A DNA stretch of 64,000 nucleotides from Sindora glabra (taxonomy: Eukaryota > Streptophyta > Magnoliopsida > Fabales > Fabaceae). The DNA is taken from assembly GCA_020226215.1 (NCBI GenBank), contig CM035233.1, positions 55,327,751-55,391,750 of the forward strand, written 5' to 3'. Of this stretch, positions 11,887-23,060 are shown in pieces; position 1 is the first letter of the stretch; the number at the start of each line of letters is the position of its first letter. Below the pieces are notes generated by a model. The model was not told the DNA's origin and made no database searches. It worked only from the letters and a program-made list of their open reading frames with translations. Position numbers and translations under genes: made by a program.

Positions 11887-12553
11887 CAAAATCGATCAGG
11901 TCTAATGAATTTCCTAAACCAAATGCTAAAGAAACAACATGCAGAAGTTGAAATTACTAGCCTGAACGAAACAGAGCATGTCCTGGTCTCTGGGAAACCG
12001 AAAGAGGATGAAAATGAAGAAAAATGTAGGACTCGCCAGAACCAGCAAACGTAACGGGAGATCCCAGGCAAGGTTTGTGCTCATCGTCAATAACTTCTAT
12101 AGATACACTCCCCATTGACCGGTCACTTCACTTGTACTTTCTGCTTTCTGCCTAGTCTACAAGACTAGAAAGTAGAAAGTGGAAACTCAAATCTTCTATA
12201 TTGTTGGGCCACCAAGTGGGTTTCAAAATCGATCAGGTCTAATGAATTTCCTAAACCAAATGCGAAAGAAAGAACATGCAGAAGTTGAAATTACTAGCCT
12301 GAACGAAACAGAGCATGTCCTGGTCTCTGGGAAACCGAAAGAGGATGAAAATGAAGAAAAATGTAGGACTCGCCAGAACCAGCAAACGTAACGGGAGATC
12401 CCAGGCAAGGTTTGTGCTCATCGTCAATAACTTCTATAGATACACTCCCCATTGACCGGTCACTTCACTTGTACTTTCTGCCTAGTCTACAAGACTAGAA
12501 AGTAGAAAGTGGAAACTCAAATCTTCTATATTGTTGGGCCACCAAGTGGGTTT
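11887..12553 (+). repeat. Tandem duplication, period 337 bp
   Basis: Two nearly identical units lie head to tail: 11887-12223 and 12224-12553. Each starts CAAAATCGATCAGGTCTAAT and ends with a GGGCCACCAAGTGGGTTT phrase. The second unit is 7 bp shorter because one of two TTTCTGC repeats is missing. Very few other differences are visible, so the duplication is recent. The unit lies just downstream of U3 copy 2, and the matching part downstream of U3 copy 1 (about 7990-8300) is single and much more diverged. Open frames on both strands in the unit are duplicated with it and are not evidence of a gene. Confidence 0.85.
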
Positions 12554-12660
12554 CAATATTTGGGGCCTCTAAGATGCATTCTTTCGCCCTTCAAATTGGG
12601 CTCACCACCTTACTCATCCTAACTTTCACAATACATAGGCTCAAGGTACTCGGGATCAAA

Positions 12661-15600
12661 AAAATTTGGTGTCTAAATTGAAATACTTAAATTTATGTAA
12701 AATAATAACCTGTTCAAGTTTGTGTATAAACTTTTCTAGATTCCTGTGTATCAACACGTTCGAACTTAAATTTAAACATTTTAGATGAAAAATCAAAACT
12801 TGATAATATTTTATTGAAATAAATTCATAGAAATTTATTTGAATTTATATTTAGATTAGATTCAAACTTTAATTTAAATCATTCAAATTTAATAATATTT
12901 TAAATCAAATACGAATTGAATTAATTTATTTTTTATGGGCATAAATATGAGTATACAAATATTTAGCTCCATACTCTTAATGGAGACCCGTCGCCAGCAA
13001 AATAGTTAAAGTACTTTAATTTTGTTATTTCCGGTAATACAATAATCAAATAGTAAAAATAAATGGAGAGAGATTTTAATATATTATTAATATAATAATA
13101 TATTAATGCACTAATAAATTTAATTACATATTTACCACACCTTAAATAATCATTCCAAATGAAAATAGCACTTTACCTAACACAAGTACAAACACAAACA
13201 CAAACTAGAATAGTTTGGAGGGTAGTAGATTAAAATGGGAATTAAATTTTCAAGTGAGGATAGTATGGTCAAAAAGAGCCGAAGGGTAATCATGACTCAC
13301 CTGCCCAATGTCAGAAAACAACAAACAACAAAATAGTACGCAAATGTAATGCAACCGGAGGAAGTTTCCAGGAAAGCAGAAAAGAGCAGAGTTTGGGCAA
13401 AGGACATTGACAGCTTTCGTGCTTGGTTTTCTCACATTATAGCTGTCAAACTTAAAGCCAACCAAACATCAACCGAAGCCATAATCCAATTCCAAATCAG
13501 AATAGTACCAAACTTACCCGTTTTAAAAAAATTTCATACCAAACGAACAAACGATGCCCCTTCCCATTTCCTTCCCTCGAGTTACGCCAGGCATCCCCGA
13601 ATTTCCATGCCTTTTCCTTCTCTAACTTTCATTTGGCGACAAAATTACATCAATAATATTATATTAATTTAAAATAAAATTTTAAATATAAAACAATAAA
13701 ATAAATTTATAAAATTTAATTAAAAAAATATAAAAAATTTAAAATTTAATTTCATATTTATTTTTAGTATGCATATTATTGTTGAAATTAAATACACATA
13801 TGTTATGATCAAATTTTAAATTTAATTAATCTAAAATTTTACCATTTTCATTGTTTAAATACTAATTAAATCAAAGGCCTTTGATAATGATTAAATTTTT
13901 TATTAAATAAAGATGATGGTCAAATACGGCAATTATTTTGAAATTAAAGTATTAATAAATTTTTCTCCTTTCAATGAAAATTATTTATGAGATTCAAATT
14001 CTTATTTATTTATAGATCAAGTCCATTCAGAACTAATATATTTTTCAATGAATTAATACATTATTAATAATACTTGAAGTTTTTGTTAAAATTAACCACC
14101 AATAATCTATCATTTAGAGGTTATAATTGTCAAAACTTTACTCGAGTTGTCTCAATAGTTAATTCCTGATATTAATATGTAATAATCAAATTGTAAATTT
14201 AATTAACTTGACAATTTTTAACCAAACAGATAATAGTTGATGAGTATTTACCGTAATCATATTTTGAATCTAAACTAAATTTCACGTGCTTAGCATGTTA
14301 ATATTGTTTAATAATTAACGAATAATATTTTACGTATTAAAAATAAAATTTAAAATTAAATTTTGAATAAAAATCAATAATTATCATTAAATATAAAATA
14401 ATTATATAAATTTATAAAATTTAATTTAATAAATACAAAAAACTTATAATTTAATTTTAAATTTTATTTTTAATATATTATATATATTATTCTTATAATT
14501 AATATCCTTCTCTTATCTCGGTCATATGCTGTCACTTTCGAGGACAAGAGTACTTGCTATCGCGTGCTGAAAAGTAAACCCAAAAAAGTGATAATTGCGG
14601 TAGAAAAGCACTTCGGTGAAATAAGAAAAGATTAGTGTATTGGCCCTCTGGTTATCGGCATTTTTATATTTATATATATATATAAAATTCCGAACGTACA
14701 GGCTCAAATGATGCCAAGTACGAATTGTCTTTCGCTGTCCCAACGCTGACCATGTTTATCTTCTTTGCTTTATTTTACAAGGCCATGAAATTTCTTTTCA
14801 TGATTCATGGTAGTACTTCAATAAATTTTATGATTTAAACATGACAATAAATTAATTACCGACGAGCATATAACTAGCAACGAAATGCATATAAATTTGA
14901 TGGTTCAGGTTGCCACGCCAGAAGTCCCACCATCAACGGAAGGTTTTCCAGCCAGATGATTTTCCCTCGTCCAGCTTGCTCTAAGCTTTGATAGCAAGGA
15001 AGCACTTTCCGACTCCGAGCAAACCAAATCTAGGAGGTTAGGAGGTGATTGCTGTACATTATTAATATAATATAGTATATTAATATGATATTAAATTTAA
15101 CCATTAATTTATTATATAACATATTAAATTTAATTTTAAAAATAAATTTAATATATAACAAAATTTAGTAATATATCAATATATCAATAATATTCTCTAT
15201 CTCACAAAAATCTTAAGATTGATGCTGTGAAGTTGTTATATTTTGGACTAGCATTAATAGATCTTGATCATCAGATAATAGCAAAATTTTGTTAAAGACA
15301 ACTCATAACGCCGACCTCCTCGTAAGCTAAAAGTAACTTCCTCAAAAGCTTGATATTATAAGCCTTCCAGATAGCATAAAAAATAACCTACAAAAAAAAA
15401 AGCCTATAAAAAAACATTAAATTATATTTTTAAGCTTAATCAGACAATTAAAAAATTATGTAAAAGCATTTATCAGAGTTAATAGGTTAAATTAAGCTAT
15501 CCAAAAACTTACTCAAACGGGGCTGTAAAGTAAAAAATAAATTATACAATCAAATATTTAAATCATCAAAATTACTATAATAGTATATTCAAACTCATGA

Positions 15601-17435
15601 ATGTTAGACTCAGAAACGTCATTCAGAAAGGTGATTTCCAAATAGATTCAGGGGATCCTCAAATGCACAATCTCCCCTCACATTTGCTATAATAGCTAAC
15701 ATTACATTAAAATGGAAGTCCCCTGCTCCGGTGAAAATCAAGGCAGATTTGTTTCGATTACAAATTTTATGAATAAAATTGTGAATTTTTATAACGTGAG
15801 CCTTATGTAAATAATTGTATATAAATTTTTTTATATGATATAAATTATATGAGGTCATATTATTTACATATAATTTATAATTTTTATATCTTTTATAAAA
15901 TTTCACAATTTTATTCATAAATTTTACTATTTAAAATAAAATTTCCTAATTTCCACATTTCACAGTAATCTTGCCCTATTAAAATTTGAAAAACGGTCCA
16001 ATCTCAGTTTGTCAATATACAGCAGAGAAGGGAATTTGTTGCCCCAAGTTACCCCACTAAAATAAGAAAGGGTCCAATCTTTATTTGGAGCTTTGTAGTT
16101 GAAACCTTGGACAACAAGGTCAAAAGATGTAGGGCCAGCAAAAATTGCTCCAACACCAAATCTGGTAACAAGCTCCATTACAATTTATATTACGTGTCCT
16201 AAGTGCCATAATACAATTTCGGTGAATACAACTCACCGAACCTAAATGGAAGTTATGATCTAGGAAAAGATATATATTATCCGCCTACAATTTCATCGAT
16301 TTCTATTTAATTCACCAAATTTTTGGATATTAAAATTCGTTAATTTATATTTTTCTTATCGTTATCACCTAAATTTTTAATTTAATTTTTAACAAAATAT
16401 TTTATAATATATGAGATAAACAAAATTAGATGAAATTATTTATAGATAAAATATAACTTTCTTATACTTTCGTAATTTGATATCACAAATTTTTAATAGA
16501 TATTAAAATATATTAATCTTATTTATCGCTTAATTTTAATCATACAACTTAAATAAAAAAATTATTATAATACATAAAATGAATAGAAAAAGAAATTAAA
16601 CTTTTTAAGTTTTGTAAATAATATAATTTATATATTTTATTATTAATAATTTTATAAGAAATAATAACATATAATTTATAAACTTTTTTATACAAATATA
16701 ATTTATAGATTTAAAATAAAGAAGTAGAGTTAATGTAATTTTTAATTATCATAAAAAATTTTAAACATTAATTCATATAAATATACATAAATATAAAAAA
16801 ATTACATTTTATTGCAGATCACTTATTTCACTTATTACCAAATATTCTATTAAAACTTAGATAAAAATTTAAATAAATAAAATATTAATATTAAAAATGC
16901 ATATAATCATATTTTTTTCATTTAAAAATATAATTAAAGTAAAAAATTAATAAAATTATATATGACTATGATATAATATAATTTTTTTACAATGTAAAAT
17001 TTTAATTTCTAAATTTCTAAAATTAAAGAAAGCAAAACTTATGCAAGTAAATGGAGGAGGAAATTTTGCATTATTTTCGGAATTAAATACATTGTATAAT
17101 TAGCTTTCATCTCAAAGTTTGTTGCAAAACCCAAATAGGCATTCATCTCATATACTTACGGAATTTGCATTTTGTAATTTCAATTCCTCATCTTAAAAAT
17201 TCCATCAATCAGAAACTTTGAATGGATGGATCATTCAATTATTATTTAGATCACATTTTCTTAATTATTCTCTCATCTTAAAAATTTAATTATACAATCG
17301 AATCTAAAAAAGAAAAAATTATATAGAGTCAAGAAATATAGAAAAATGAATTAAAGTAGTTGCATTTCTTCATATGATATATGGAACTACATCACTCATG
17401 ACCATATGATGATCTTGATCTTCATCACATTATGA
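12661..17435. other. Intergenic sequence with a few less AT-rich islands
   Basis: No gene could be identified. Most of this stretch is extremely AT-rich. Less AT-rich islands lie at about 13250-13640, 14690-15050 and 15600-16180; they contain short frames (for example 13349-13672 on + and 15960-16178 on -) that I do not recognise. A hairpin element sits at 15762-15926. The last few hundred bases before 17436 are the 3' side of the calmodulin-like gene, which is on the minus strand. Confidence 0.5.
15762..15926. mobile_element. Small palindromic MITE (about 165 bp)
   Basis: The left end (AAATTTTATGAATAAAATTG, from about 15762) is the inverted complement of the right end (CAATTTTATTCATAAATTTT, ending about 15926) over about 33 bp with two or three mismatches. 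The inner part also pairs imperfectly, giving a hairpin-like whole. It is AT-rich, non-coding, and interrupts a less AT-rich island on both sides, as expected of an insertion. Confidence 0.6.
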
Positions 17436-18113
17436 TCATCTTTGCAGCTCCATCATACGTGTGAAGTCCTCAAAGCACACAAACCCATCCCCTTTCCGAT
17501 CGACACTTCCTATCATGTGCCGGCACTCCTCTAATGTGCACCACTCGTCCCCGATTGCCTTAAAAACTCGCAATAACTCGTCTGCCGAGATTTTCCCATC
17601 GTGATCCGTATCAAAAATCTCAAACGTTTCTTTCAAGTCCTCTGAATCGCGAGCCGGTTCATAAGCCGACCCGACCCGACTCACCAGCGCATCAACGCTG
17701 ATGCACCCATCACCCTCCTGATCCACCTCGCTAAGCATCTGGGTCACCTCCTCCTGGCTAGGCGGCTGGGAGCCGAGCCGAGTCAGCAACGCCTCCAACT
17801 CTTCTCGCAAGATGAAACCATCATTGTCCCGGTCTATAAGTTTAAACGCCCGGGCCAACTCACGCTGAATATCGGCCGAGAAATCGGGCCAGTCGCCGGA
17901 TGCCCCGGGTAAGACGCTCGTAGGTGTCGTTGAGCCGGCGGGGCCTTTAGCCGGCTTGTGAATGGATCCCTCCGAGGATGAGGAGGACGAGGATGTTCCA
18001 GAGCCGAAGGATGGTGGTTCCGATTTGGATACAACGGAGCGGTCTTTCTTGGACCGAAACAAACGTTTTGGGCTCAGCCTGAGGTTTTTGGGGTTGATAT
18101 CGCTGAGCTTCAT
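17436..18113 (-). CDS. Calmodulin-like calcium-binding protein, CML35/CML36 type
   Basis: An intronless frame of 225 aa for an EF-hand calcium sensor, presumed to change partner binding on calcium binding in plant signalling. The N-terminal 75 residues are basic then Ser-rich (LSPKRLFRSKK near residue 13, a Ser run at 41-47) and lack calmodulin similarity, which is typical of CML35/36. Four EF-hand loops follow: residues 94-105 (DRDNDGFILREE), 131-142, 168-179 (DTDHDGKISADE) and 205-216. Loops 1 and 3 are canonical with Glu at position 12; loop 4 ends in Asp; loop 2 ends in Ala, so it may bind calcium weakly or not at all. The start is ATG at 18113: the frame stays open further upstream but has no ATG there, only a TTG at 18134, and the family starts with MKL. 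Only the family assignment is firm; one-to-one orthology is inference. Confidence 0.93.
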   Translation of the reverse strand: MKLSDINPKNLRLSPKRLFRSKKDRSVVSKSEPPSFGSGTSSSSSSSEGSIHKPAKGPAGSTTPTSVLPGASGDWPDFSADIQRELARAFKLIDRDNDGFILREELEALLTRLGSQPPSQEEVTQMLSEVDQEGDGCISVDALVSRVGSAYEPARDSEDLKETFEIFDTDHDGKISADELLRVFKAIGDEWCTLEECRHMIGSVDRKGDGFVCFEDFTRMMELQR

Positions 18114-18290
18114 AGTCGACGGCGGAAGACCCAAAAAGGGGGCGGCGGAGGTAGAAGAACGAGGGGAGAGAGCGAAGAGAGAAAGGACTTTTGAGTGGAG
18201 AAAGGGGAAAGGTGGAGGTGTTAAATGCTTGGAGAGTGCTTCAGATGGCAGCTTCCACGAAGTTTCCTAAACTAAGTTGGGTCATTTGTG
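18114..18290 (-). promoter_or_regulatory. Pyrimidine-rich 5' leader of the CML35/36-like gene
   Basis: Read on the minus strand, the 150 bases before the ATG are rich in C and T (CCTTTCCCCTTTCTCC-type and CTCTCTCCCC-type runs), as is common in 5' leaders of expressed plant genes. I did not find an unambiguous TATA box. The transcription start is not placed. Confidence 0.45.
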
Positions 18291-19256
18291 AAAATTAAAG
18301 GAAATTCATTAGCAAGTATCATATTAATACATGGAAGACCAAACACTCATTATCATCATCATAATAACTAATAATCTTCACACTAAATTTTAATTAAATT
18401 TTCTCAGTTTTATTTTTATATAATATTTATTATCAATTTTATTTTATAAAATATTAATTTAGATAATTATTTTTTTACCAAAATTAATTTTTTTAAATTT
18501 TACTCCTCTAAAAATAAAATAAATTAAAAATATTTTATAAAAATAAAAGTGGAAATATTAAATTTCGCGAGAACAAAAACATGGTTCATTTTGGTCAGTT
18601 TGGTGTCAGTGATCAATATAAATTAAAAAAAAAAGAAATTTTAAAGTTGGTTGGAGTTGGTTTCGATTAATTTGGAGCTACTGGTCTTTACCAAAAAAAA
18701 AAAAATTGGAGCTACTGGTGATTCTTCCCTGCCTGCGGACGAGGTCTTGATAAGCGCACTGGACTCGCAAAACGATAAGATGTTTAATTGTTGACCCCTG
18801 GATAAAGACAATTAAGGGGCAGGAAGAATGAGTGGATCGACTGGCCAAGTCGCGACATCTCGTCCGAACTCGTAAAAATTAAGCATTTGAACAGAATATT
18901 ATTAAATTTTTAAATAATTCAAATTTAAGTTTGATTTTGATATAAATATGAATTTATATAAATTTATTTATATAATTTATTATTTAATTTTAATTTTTCA
19001 TCAAATAGAATATTTAAAATTTAATTTGAATTTTTAATAAATATAAATTGAAATGAATTTATAAATTTTTATTCAAATAGTCTATAAGTTTAAATTTAAT
19101 TTATTATTAACATAAACTATTATCAACAATAATAACTAAAAATTTTAAATAATAGCAAAAAATTTTAATAATTTTTATTAATATAAAGCATATAAAATGA
19201 ATGATAGTATAAAGTTAATTTATATTGATAGAAGATTCAATTTAAATTTAAATTCA
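18291..19256. other. AT-rich intergenic sequence
   Basis: Upstream region of the CML gene followed by AT-rich sequence. No frame or element is clear, except that about 19090-19250 resembles AT-rich stretches near 600-780, 24810-25000 and 27640-27800, with recurring words such as AATTTTTATTAATAT. This may be another degenerate MITE family. Confidence 0.45.
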
Positions 19257-19272
19257 TAGTTTTTATTATTTT

Positions 19273-19460
19273 TTTTTTAGTATGGACCGTCTGATATCTG
19301 GTAGGCTATATTGAACCTCCGACTAATTCAGATTCATGTCGGGAGGAGCTAATATGAGGGTAAAGTTCTCCCAACGACAGTTTGTTCTATTCACAAGACT
19401 CGAATCCGAAACCTTGCTTAAAGGAACCAACCTCCTACCACTTGGACCAATTGTCATTAG
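19273..19460 (-). mobile_element. tRNA-derived SINE with target-site duplications
   Basis: On the minus strand the element begins at 19460 and carries a polymerase III A box (TGGTCCAAGTGG, about 19438-19449) and, about 35 bp later, a B-box-like GGATTCGAGTC (about 19398-19408). It ends in GGTCCATAC followed by an A-run (the T-run from 19273 on the plus strand). It is flanked on both sides by the same 16 bp, TAGTTTTTATTATTTT (19257-19272 and 19461-19476). Internal polymerase III boxes, A-tail and a long target-site duplication are the diagnostic set for a SINE retroposed by a LINE machinery. No tRNA gene is intended here: the 3' half of the tRNA is absent. The perfect duplication indicates a fairly recent insertion. 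Confidence 0.85.
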
Positions 19461-19675
19461 TAGTTTTTATTATTTTATCTCAATGTGAGTATGTAAAATC
19501 TTATCTTCCACAAATAACCAAACACCAAATTTGTTTATCTCATTTTATTTATTAATATAAAATTTTTTATAACTATAAAATTTATAAATAAATATTTATA
19601 CAATCATCACATAATATCAACAATTACTCTTAATAAAAAGTAATATATATTAGAAAATTAATTATCCCACTCAAA

Positions 19676-20100
19676 ATATCATAATTCTTCATAGAACCTC
19701 AATAATTATTAATATAATTAAATTTTTTATCTATAATATTATTTATGTATATTTTAAAAATAAAAATATATTTTTTATTATTAAGTTCCTTTAGATTTGT
19801 GAATAATTTGAGTTAAGTAATATGAAACCCAAGTTTAACTCATATATTAATTGAGTTTGGCTCATATAAGGTTGAACTTGACTCAAATTTTTATAATATC
19901 ACAATTCTTCATACAACCTTAACAATTATTAATATGATTAAATTTTTATATATAATATTATTTATGTATAGTTTAAAAATAAAATATATTTTTTTTATTA
20001 TCAAGCTCATTTAGATCTATGAATAATTCAATTTAAGTTATGTAAAACCCAAGTTGGCTCATATAAAGTCAAATTTGAATTTGACTCAAATTTGTTATAA
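19676..20100 (+). repeat. Diverged tandem duplication, period about 220 bp
   Basis: The block starting ATATCATAATTCTTCATA at 19676 recurs as ATATCACAATTCTTCATA at 19896, and both continue through a TATAATATTATTTATGTATA phrase, a run of Ts, an AAACCCAAGTT word and TTGACTCAAATTT. Divergence of perhaps 15% suggests an old duplication. No coding content. Confidence 0.6.
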
Positions 20101-20269
20101 ATTGATCTCGAACTATTCATGAATAACTTGATTCATTTCTGATCTTAGAACCAACTAGAAAAAAATAATATTTTAACAAAGAATTTAAAATACTTTTATC
20201 ACTTTTTTAACAAAAATATAAAGATGTCACTTGAATCTACTTGGTATATCTTTACTAAAAAAAAATTCT

Positions 20270-20809
20270 TTATAAACTTTATTTTAGTGTATAAATTTTA
20301 ATATTTAAATTGTAATGATTATTTTAAATCTTTGAAATTATCATAAAAATGGTTTAATTTTCAAGTTTTAATATCCATAATTTACAATTTATTTTATACA
20401 CTTATATTATTGATATTTCCTTTAACCATTTAATGTTGTGCACATTTTCTAGTACTTTTATACTATGCTATTTATTTGTGTTTCATGCTCAAAGATTTAG
20501 ATTATTTAGATTATGATCATTGCATTCAACTCACATGAGAAAGAACACAAGCAAAATAATTTGTTTTTGGTAAAGATAACATTTTTGTAGGATAAATTAT
20601 AAAATAAAAGCTTTCAGTAAAACATCTTTATATAGGAATGAGTTCAAAATTTGAAATAATTTAGAGTAAAATGGATATATATATATATATATATATAGGA
20701 ATGGTAGTTGATCACAAAATAATTCTTTTAACTTATAACTATATTTTAATAGTTAGAGTTAATATTCTTTTAATGAATTTAGCAATAGCCATTTTGTAAA
20801 ATTGAATGA
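20270..20809 (+). repeat. Dispersed repeat, family shared with 50880-51450 (copy 1)
   Basis: This stretch matches about 50880-51450 in the same orientation: TTTAATTTTCAAGTTTTAAT, TATATTATTGATATTT, then TTTAGAGTAAAAT and TTTGATCACAAAAT-like words in the same order and spacing. It has no long frame. Its right end is cut off at 20809, where a CACTA-type end begins, whereas the second copy continues. It is therefore an older element that received a later insertion. An (AT)n run at about 20674-20697 is internal to this copy. Confidence 0.6.
20674..20697. repeat. AT microsatellite
   Basis: About 12 AT units inside the dispersed repeat; absent from the matching position in the other copy near 51270. 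Confidence 0.7.
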
Positions 20810-23060
20810 TACTACTAAAAAATCACTAATTAGCATGGAAAAAATCCATCACTAATTGTCTTAAGTCCGTCATTAAATAAATTAGCGACAAATTTTTGCA
20901 TCTATCTTTAAATTTGTGACCACAATGACTTTCAAGCAATGACCATGTAATAGATTAACAATAGCTAACCTATTGCTAATTTTGTTAATGATTGTTCTTA
21001 TTTAGCAATAAAACATTTGGTTATTAATTTTGAATCTATTATTAAATTTATTGCTAAACTAGAAATTTGTAGAAAATTAGTGATACCATTATTCAAAAAT
21101 TCATTATTAATATGGGATATATTGTTAATATACCATTTATTTTTATACTAAGCCAAATAGCAAATATGCTACATTAATTCAAAGTTTATAAAATAAATAT
21201 CAATTTAAAAATCAAATTTCACAAATTAAAGTTTATAAAACAAAACTGAATATCAATATTTTACCTATATAATGTAAAAAAACTGATAAAATCAATAAAA
21301 TTCAATATATAAAAAGAAAAGAAATCCAGCATATATAGATTAAAAAAACCCTACACCTTATGAGACTAACTCCCAATATCTCGCTACTCATTGTTTCCAT
21401 AGTCCTTGCCTTTTTGGTTAGTTGATATCAAATCCTCTAGTGAAGTGTTAGGTGATATTTTCAACTTCTGGAATAATGTGTTGAAGTAACACTCATATTG
21501 GTCAATTATTTTCTGTTAGGAAGCCAGTTATTGCTAGGTTATTATCACCTTACATGCCTTCACAAGCTTCACATTCTAATGCTTGAAGGTGTTTTGTAAC
21601 TTCTCTAGCTTGGGCTAGGAAGACAAACCACTTATAGTAAATGAAGGTCCAACAAGCTTGCATGCCTCCAATCCCACATTATAAATATATCTCTTTTTGT
21701 TTCAACCATCAGTTACCTCTATCCATAATAAAGTTTCATCAACCTATATAGCACTACCTTCCTTACTTTCAATTGATATTTGAAAAGATTGCTCCTTCGA
21801 TATCCTAAAGGAATCACTTTGTAAAATTAAATTTGAAGGTTAAACATTTTTCATAGGCTGTATGTAATGTAATTCAAATAAAAAATAATAATTAAATCTT
21901 ACTTAAGTCATCTCTAATCCTTCATTTACAAACTCTTAAATGCCCTCTTTATCCACTGAATGTGAGTATGCAGAAACACTTTTAGATTAGTAAGGATTCA
22001 TTTAAGGCTAGCTTATTGAAAATTTATGTATAGAATAAAAATAAATTATATAATGAAATAATGTTAAAACTAACTTAAAACTAAAATTAAGACTCACTAT
22101 CTTCCTTTTATACTCAAATAGGTAGATGAAACTATTAGTGTACAAGTTTGCTCTAGTAGTATATACCTTATTTTTTTATTGATCTTTTACTTTTTTTAAG
22201 TTAACATCTTTATCCTACTTTTTCTTAAGGTCATAAAAAATATAGTTAGGCATCCATTCAAACTTCTTCGGCAAACCTTTCCTCGTCCAATCTATCATGG
22301 CCTTATAATTTTGTTATGGCTTAATAGTTAAAAATTTTCTTCATTTAGCACATGAGTTTGGATTTTCACTTGTATGTGACTTACAAACATTGAATAATTG
22401 AAATCAAATAAATTTATATTGCTAAATTAAAGTATAAATATAAAGTTAATGATACTAATATTGAATTTACCTTCCAATCCCCGAATTAGTTATCTTTAAA
22501 CTTCTAGAATATGCTGTTGTAGATGAATGTTAACTCTATGAAATAAGCCTAAATCACTTTTGTTATGTCCTTAATAGAACTATAGGTAAACAAATTAATT
22601 AACCTATATTTAAACACATCAATGATATTTATATAGTGATTGCCAAAAATATAAAATTGAATGTTGAGTTAAAATGTACAAGTCACTCTTGGGATGGGCC
22701 AAGACTTTACCATCATCTGGTTCTCTATCCCATGGTTAAGTTGGTGACCATTCCAACTGAGCTACTAAGATAGGAGCATGTTGCTAGTTGGGCTACTCTT
22801 GGCTAGGCTTTTAAGTATGTTATTCTAAATCTATTACAAGAGGTTATGGAGAATGAGGCTTTTACTTAAGTGACTAGTAAGGTAGCATTTGATGACTAAT
22901 CAATGGTCCTAATGTAGTGGGGGATGGTGTAGGGGATAGTGTCATGGCTAGTGTGGTGCTCTGGGTTATGGAAGATGATGGTGTCATCCTACCAACACCA
23001 CGATAGATGACCACGCAGCTACCTTTAGTGGAAGTATCTTTACCGCCTCCATGAAATGAA
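20810..23060 (-). mobile_element. Degenerate CACTA (En/Spm-type) transposon remnant
   Basis: The left end TACTACTAAAAAA at 20810 is one base from a CACTACTAAAAAA terminus, and is followed by TTAGCGACAA- and TCACTAATT-type subterminal motifs that are usual in plant CACTA elements. On the minus strand about 21780-21420 one frame, broken by about nine stops, reads a segment with WIEVTDG, then NKKRYIYNVGLEA, then a Lys/Gln-rich likely coiled coil, which resembles the C-terminal part of plant En/Spm-type transposases. Further fragments up to about 22350, and possibly 23060, may be the upstream part. I could not find the opposite terminus, so the right limit is uncertain. The many stops show it cannot code for a working transposase. 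Confidence 0.5.

Larger units (their letters stand above)
9851..12660 (+). repeat. Segmental duplication, copy B
   Basis: Same-orientation copy of 320-1020 plus 5501-8420. The 9855-10740 part corresponds to the left part of copy A and 10790-12660 to the U3-bearing part, directly joined here, whereas in copy A about 4.5 kb (1021-5500, including the MITE at 1356) lies between. It carries the second U3 gene and two private tandem duplications (10213-10505 and 11887-12553). No protein-coding gene is supported. Confidence 0.75.

Noticed and set aside
11838..12408. Repeated frames (Cys/Phe/Ser-rich on minus, acidic on plus) in the 337-bp units
   Set aside because: They are copied with the tandem unit and the diverged counterpart behind U3 copy 1 does not keep the frame.
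18114..18134. Upstream start of the CML35/36-like protein adding seven residues before MKL
   Set aside because: That extension begins at a TTG, not an ATG; the family starts at MKL, whose ATG is at 18113.
17962..18270. 102-codon plus-strand frame across the CML gene
   Set aside because: It is the complement of the CML N-terminal Ser-rich coding region and has no family resemblance.
19395..19455. tRNA gene suggested by A- and B-box motifs
   Set aside because: No acceptor or anticodon arm can be folded, and the A-tail plus target-site duplications identify a SINE.
20810..23060. Functional CACTA transposase
   Set aside because: The recognisable transposase-like segment has many stops, and no second terminus was found.
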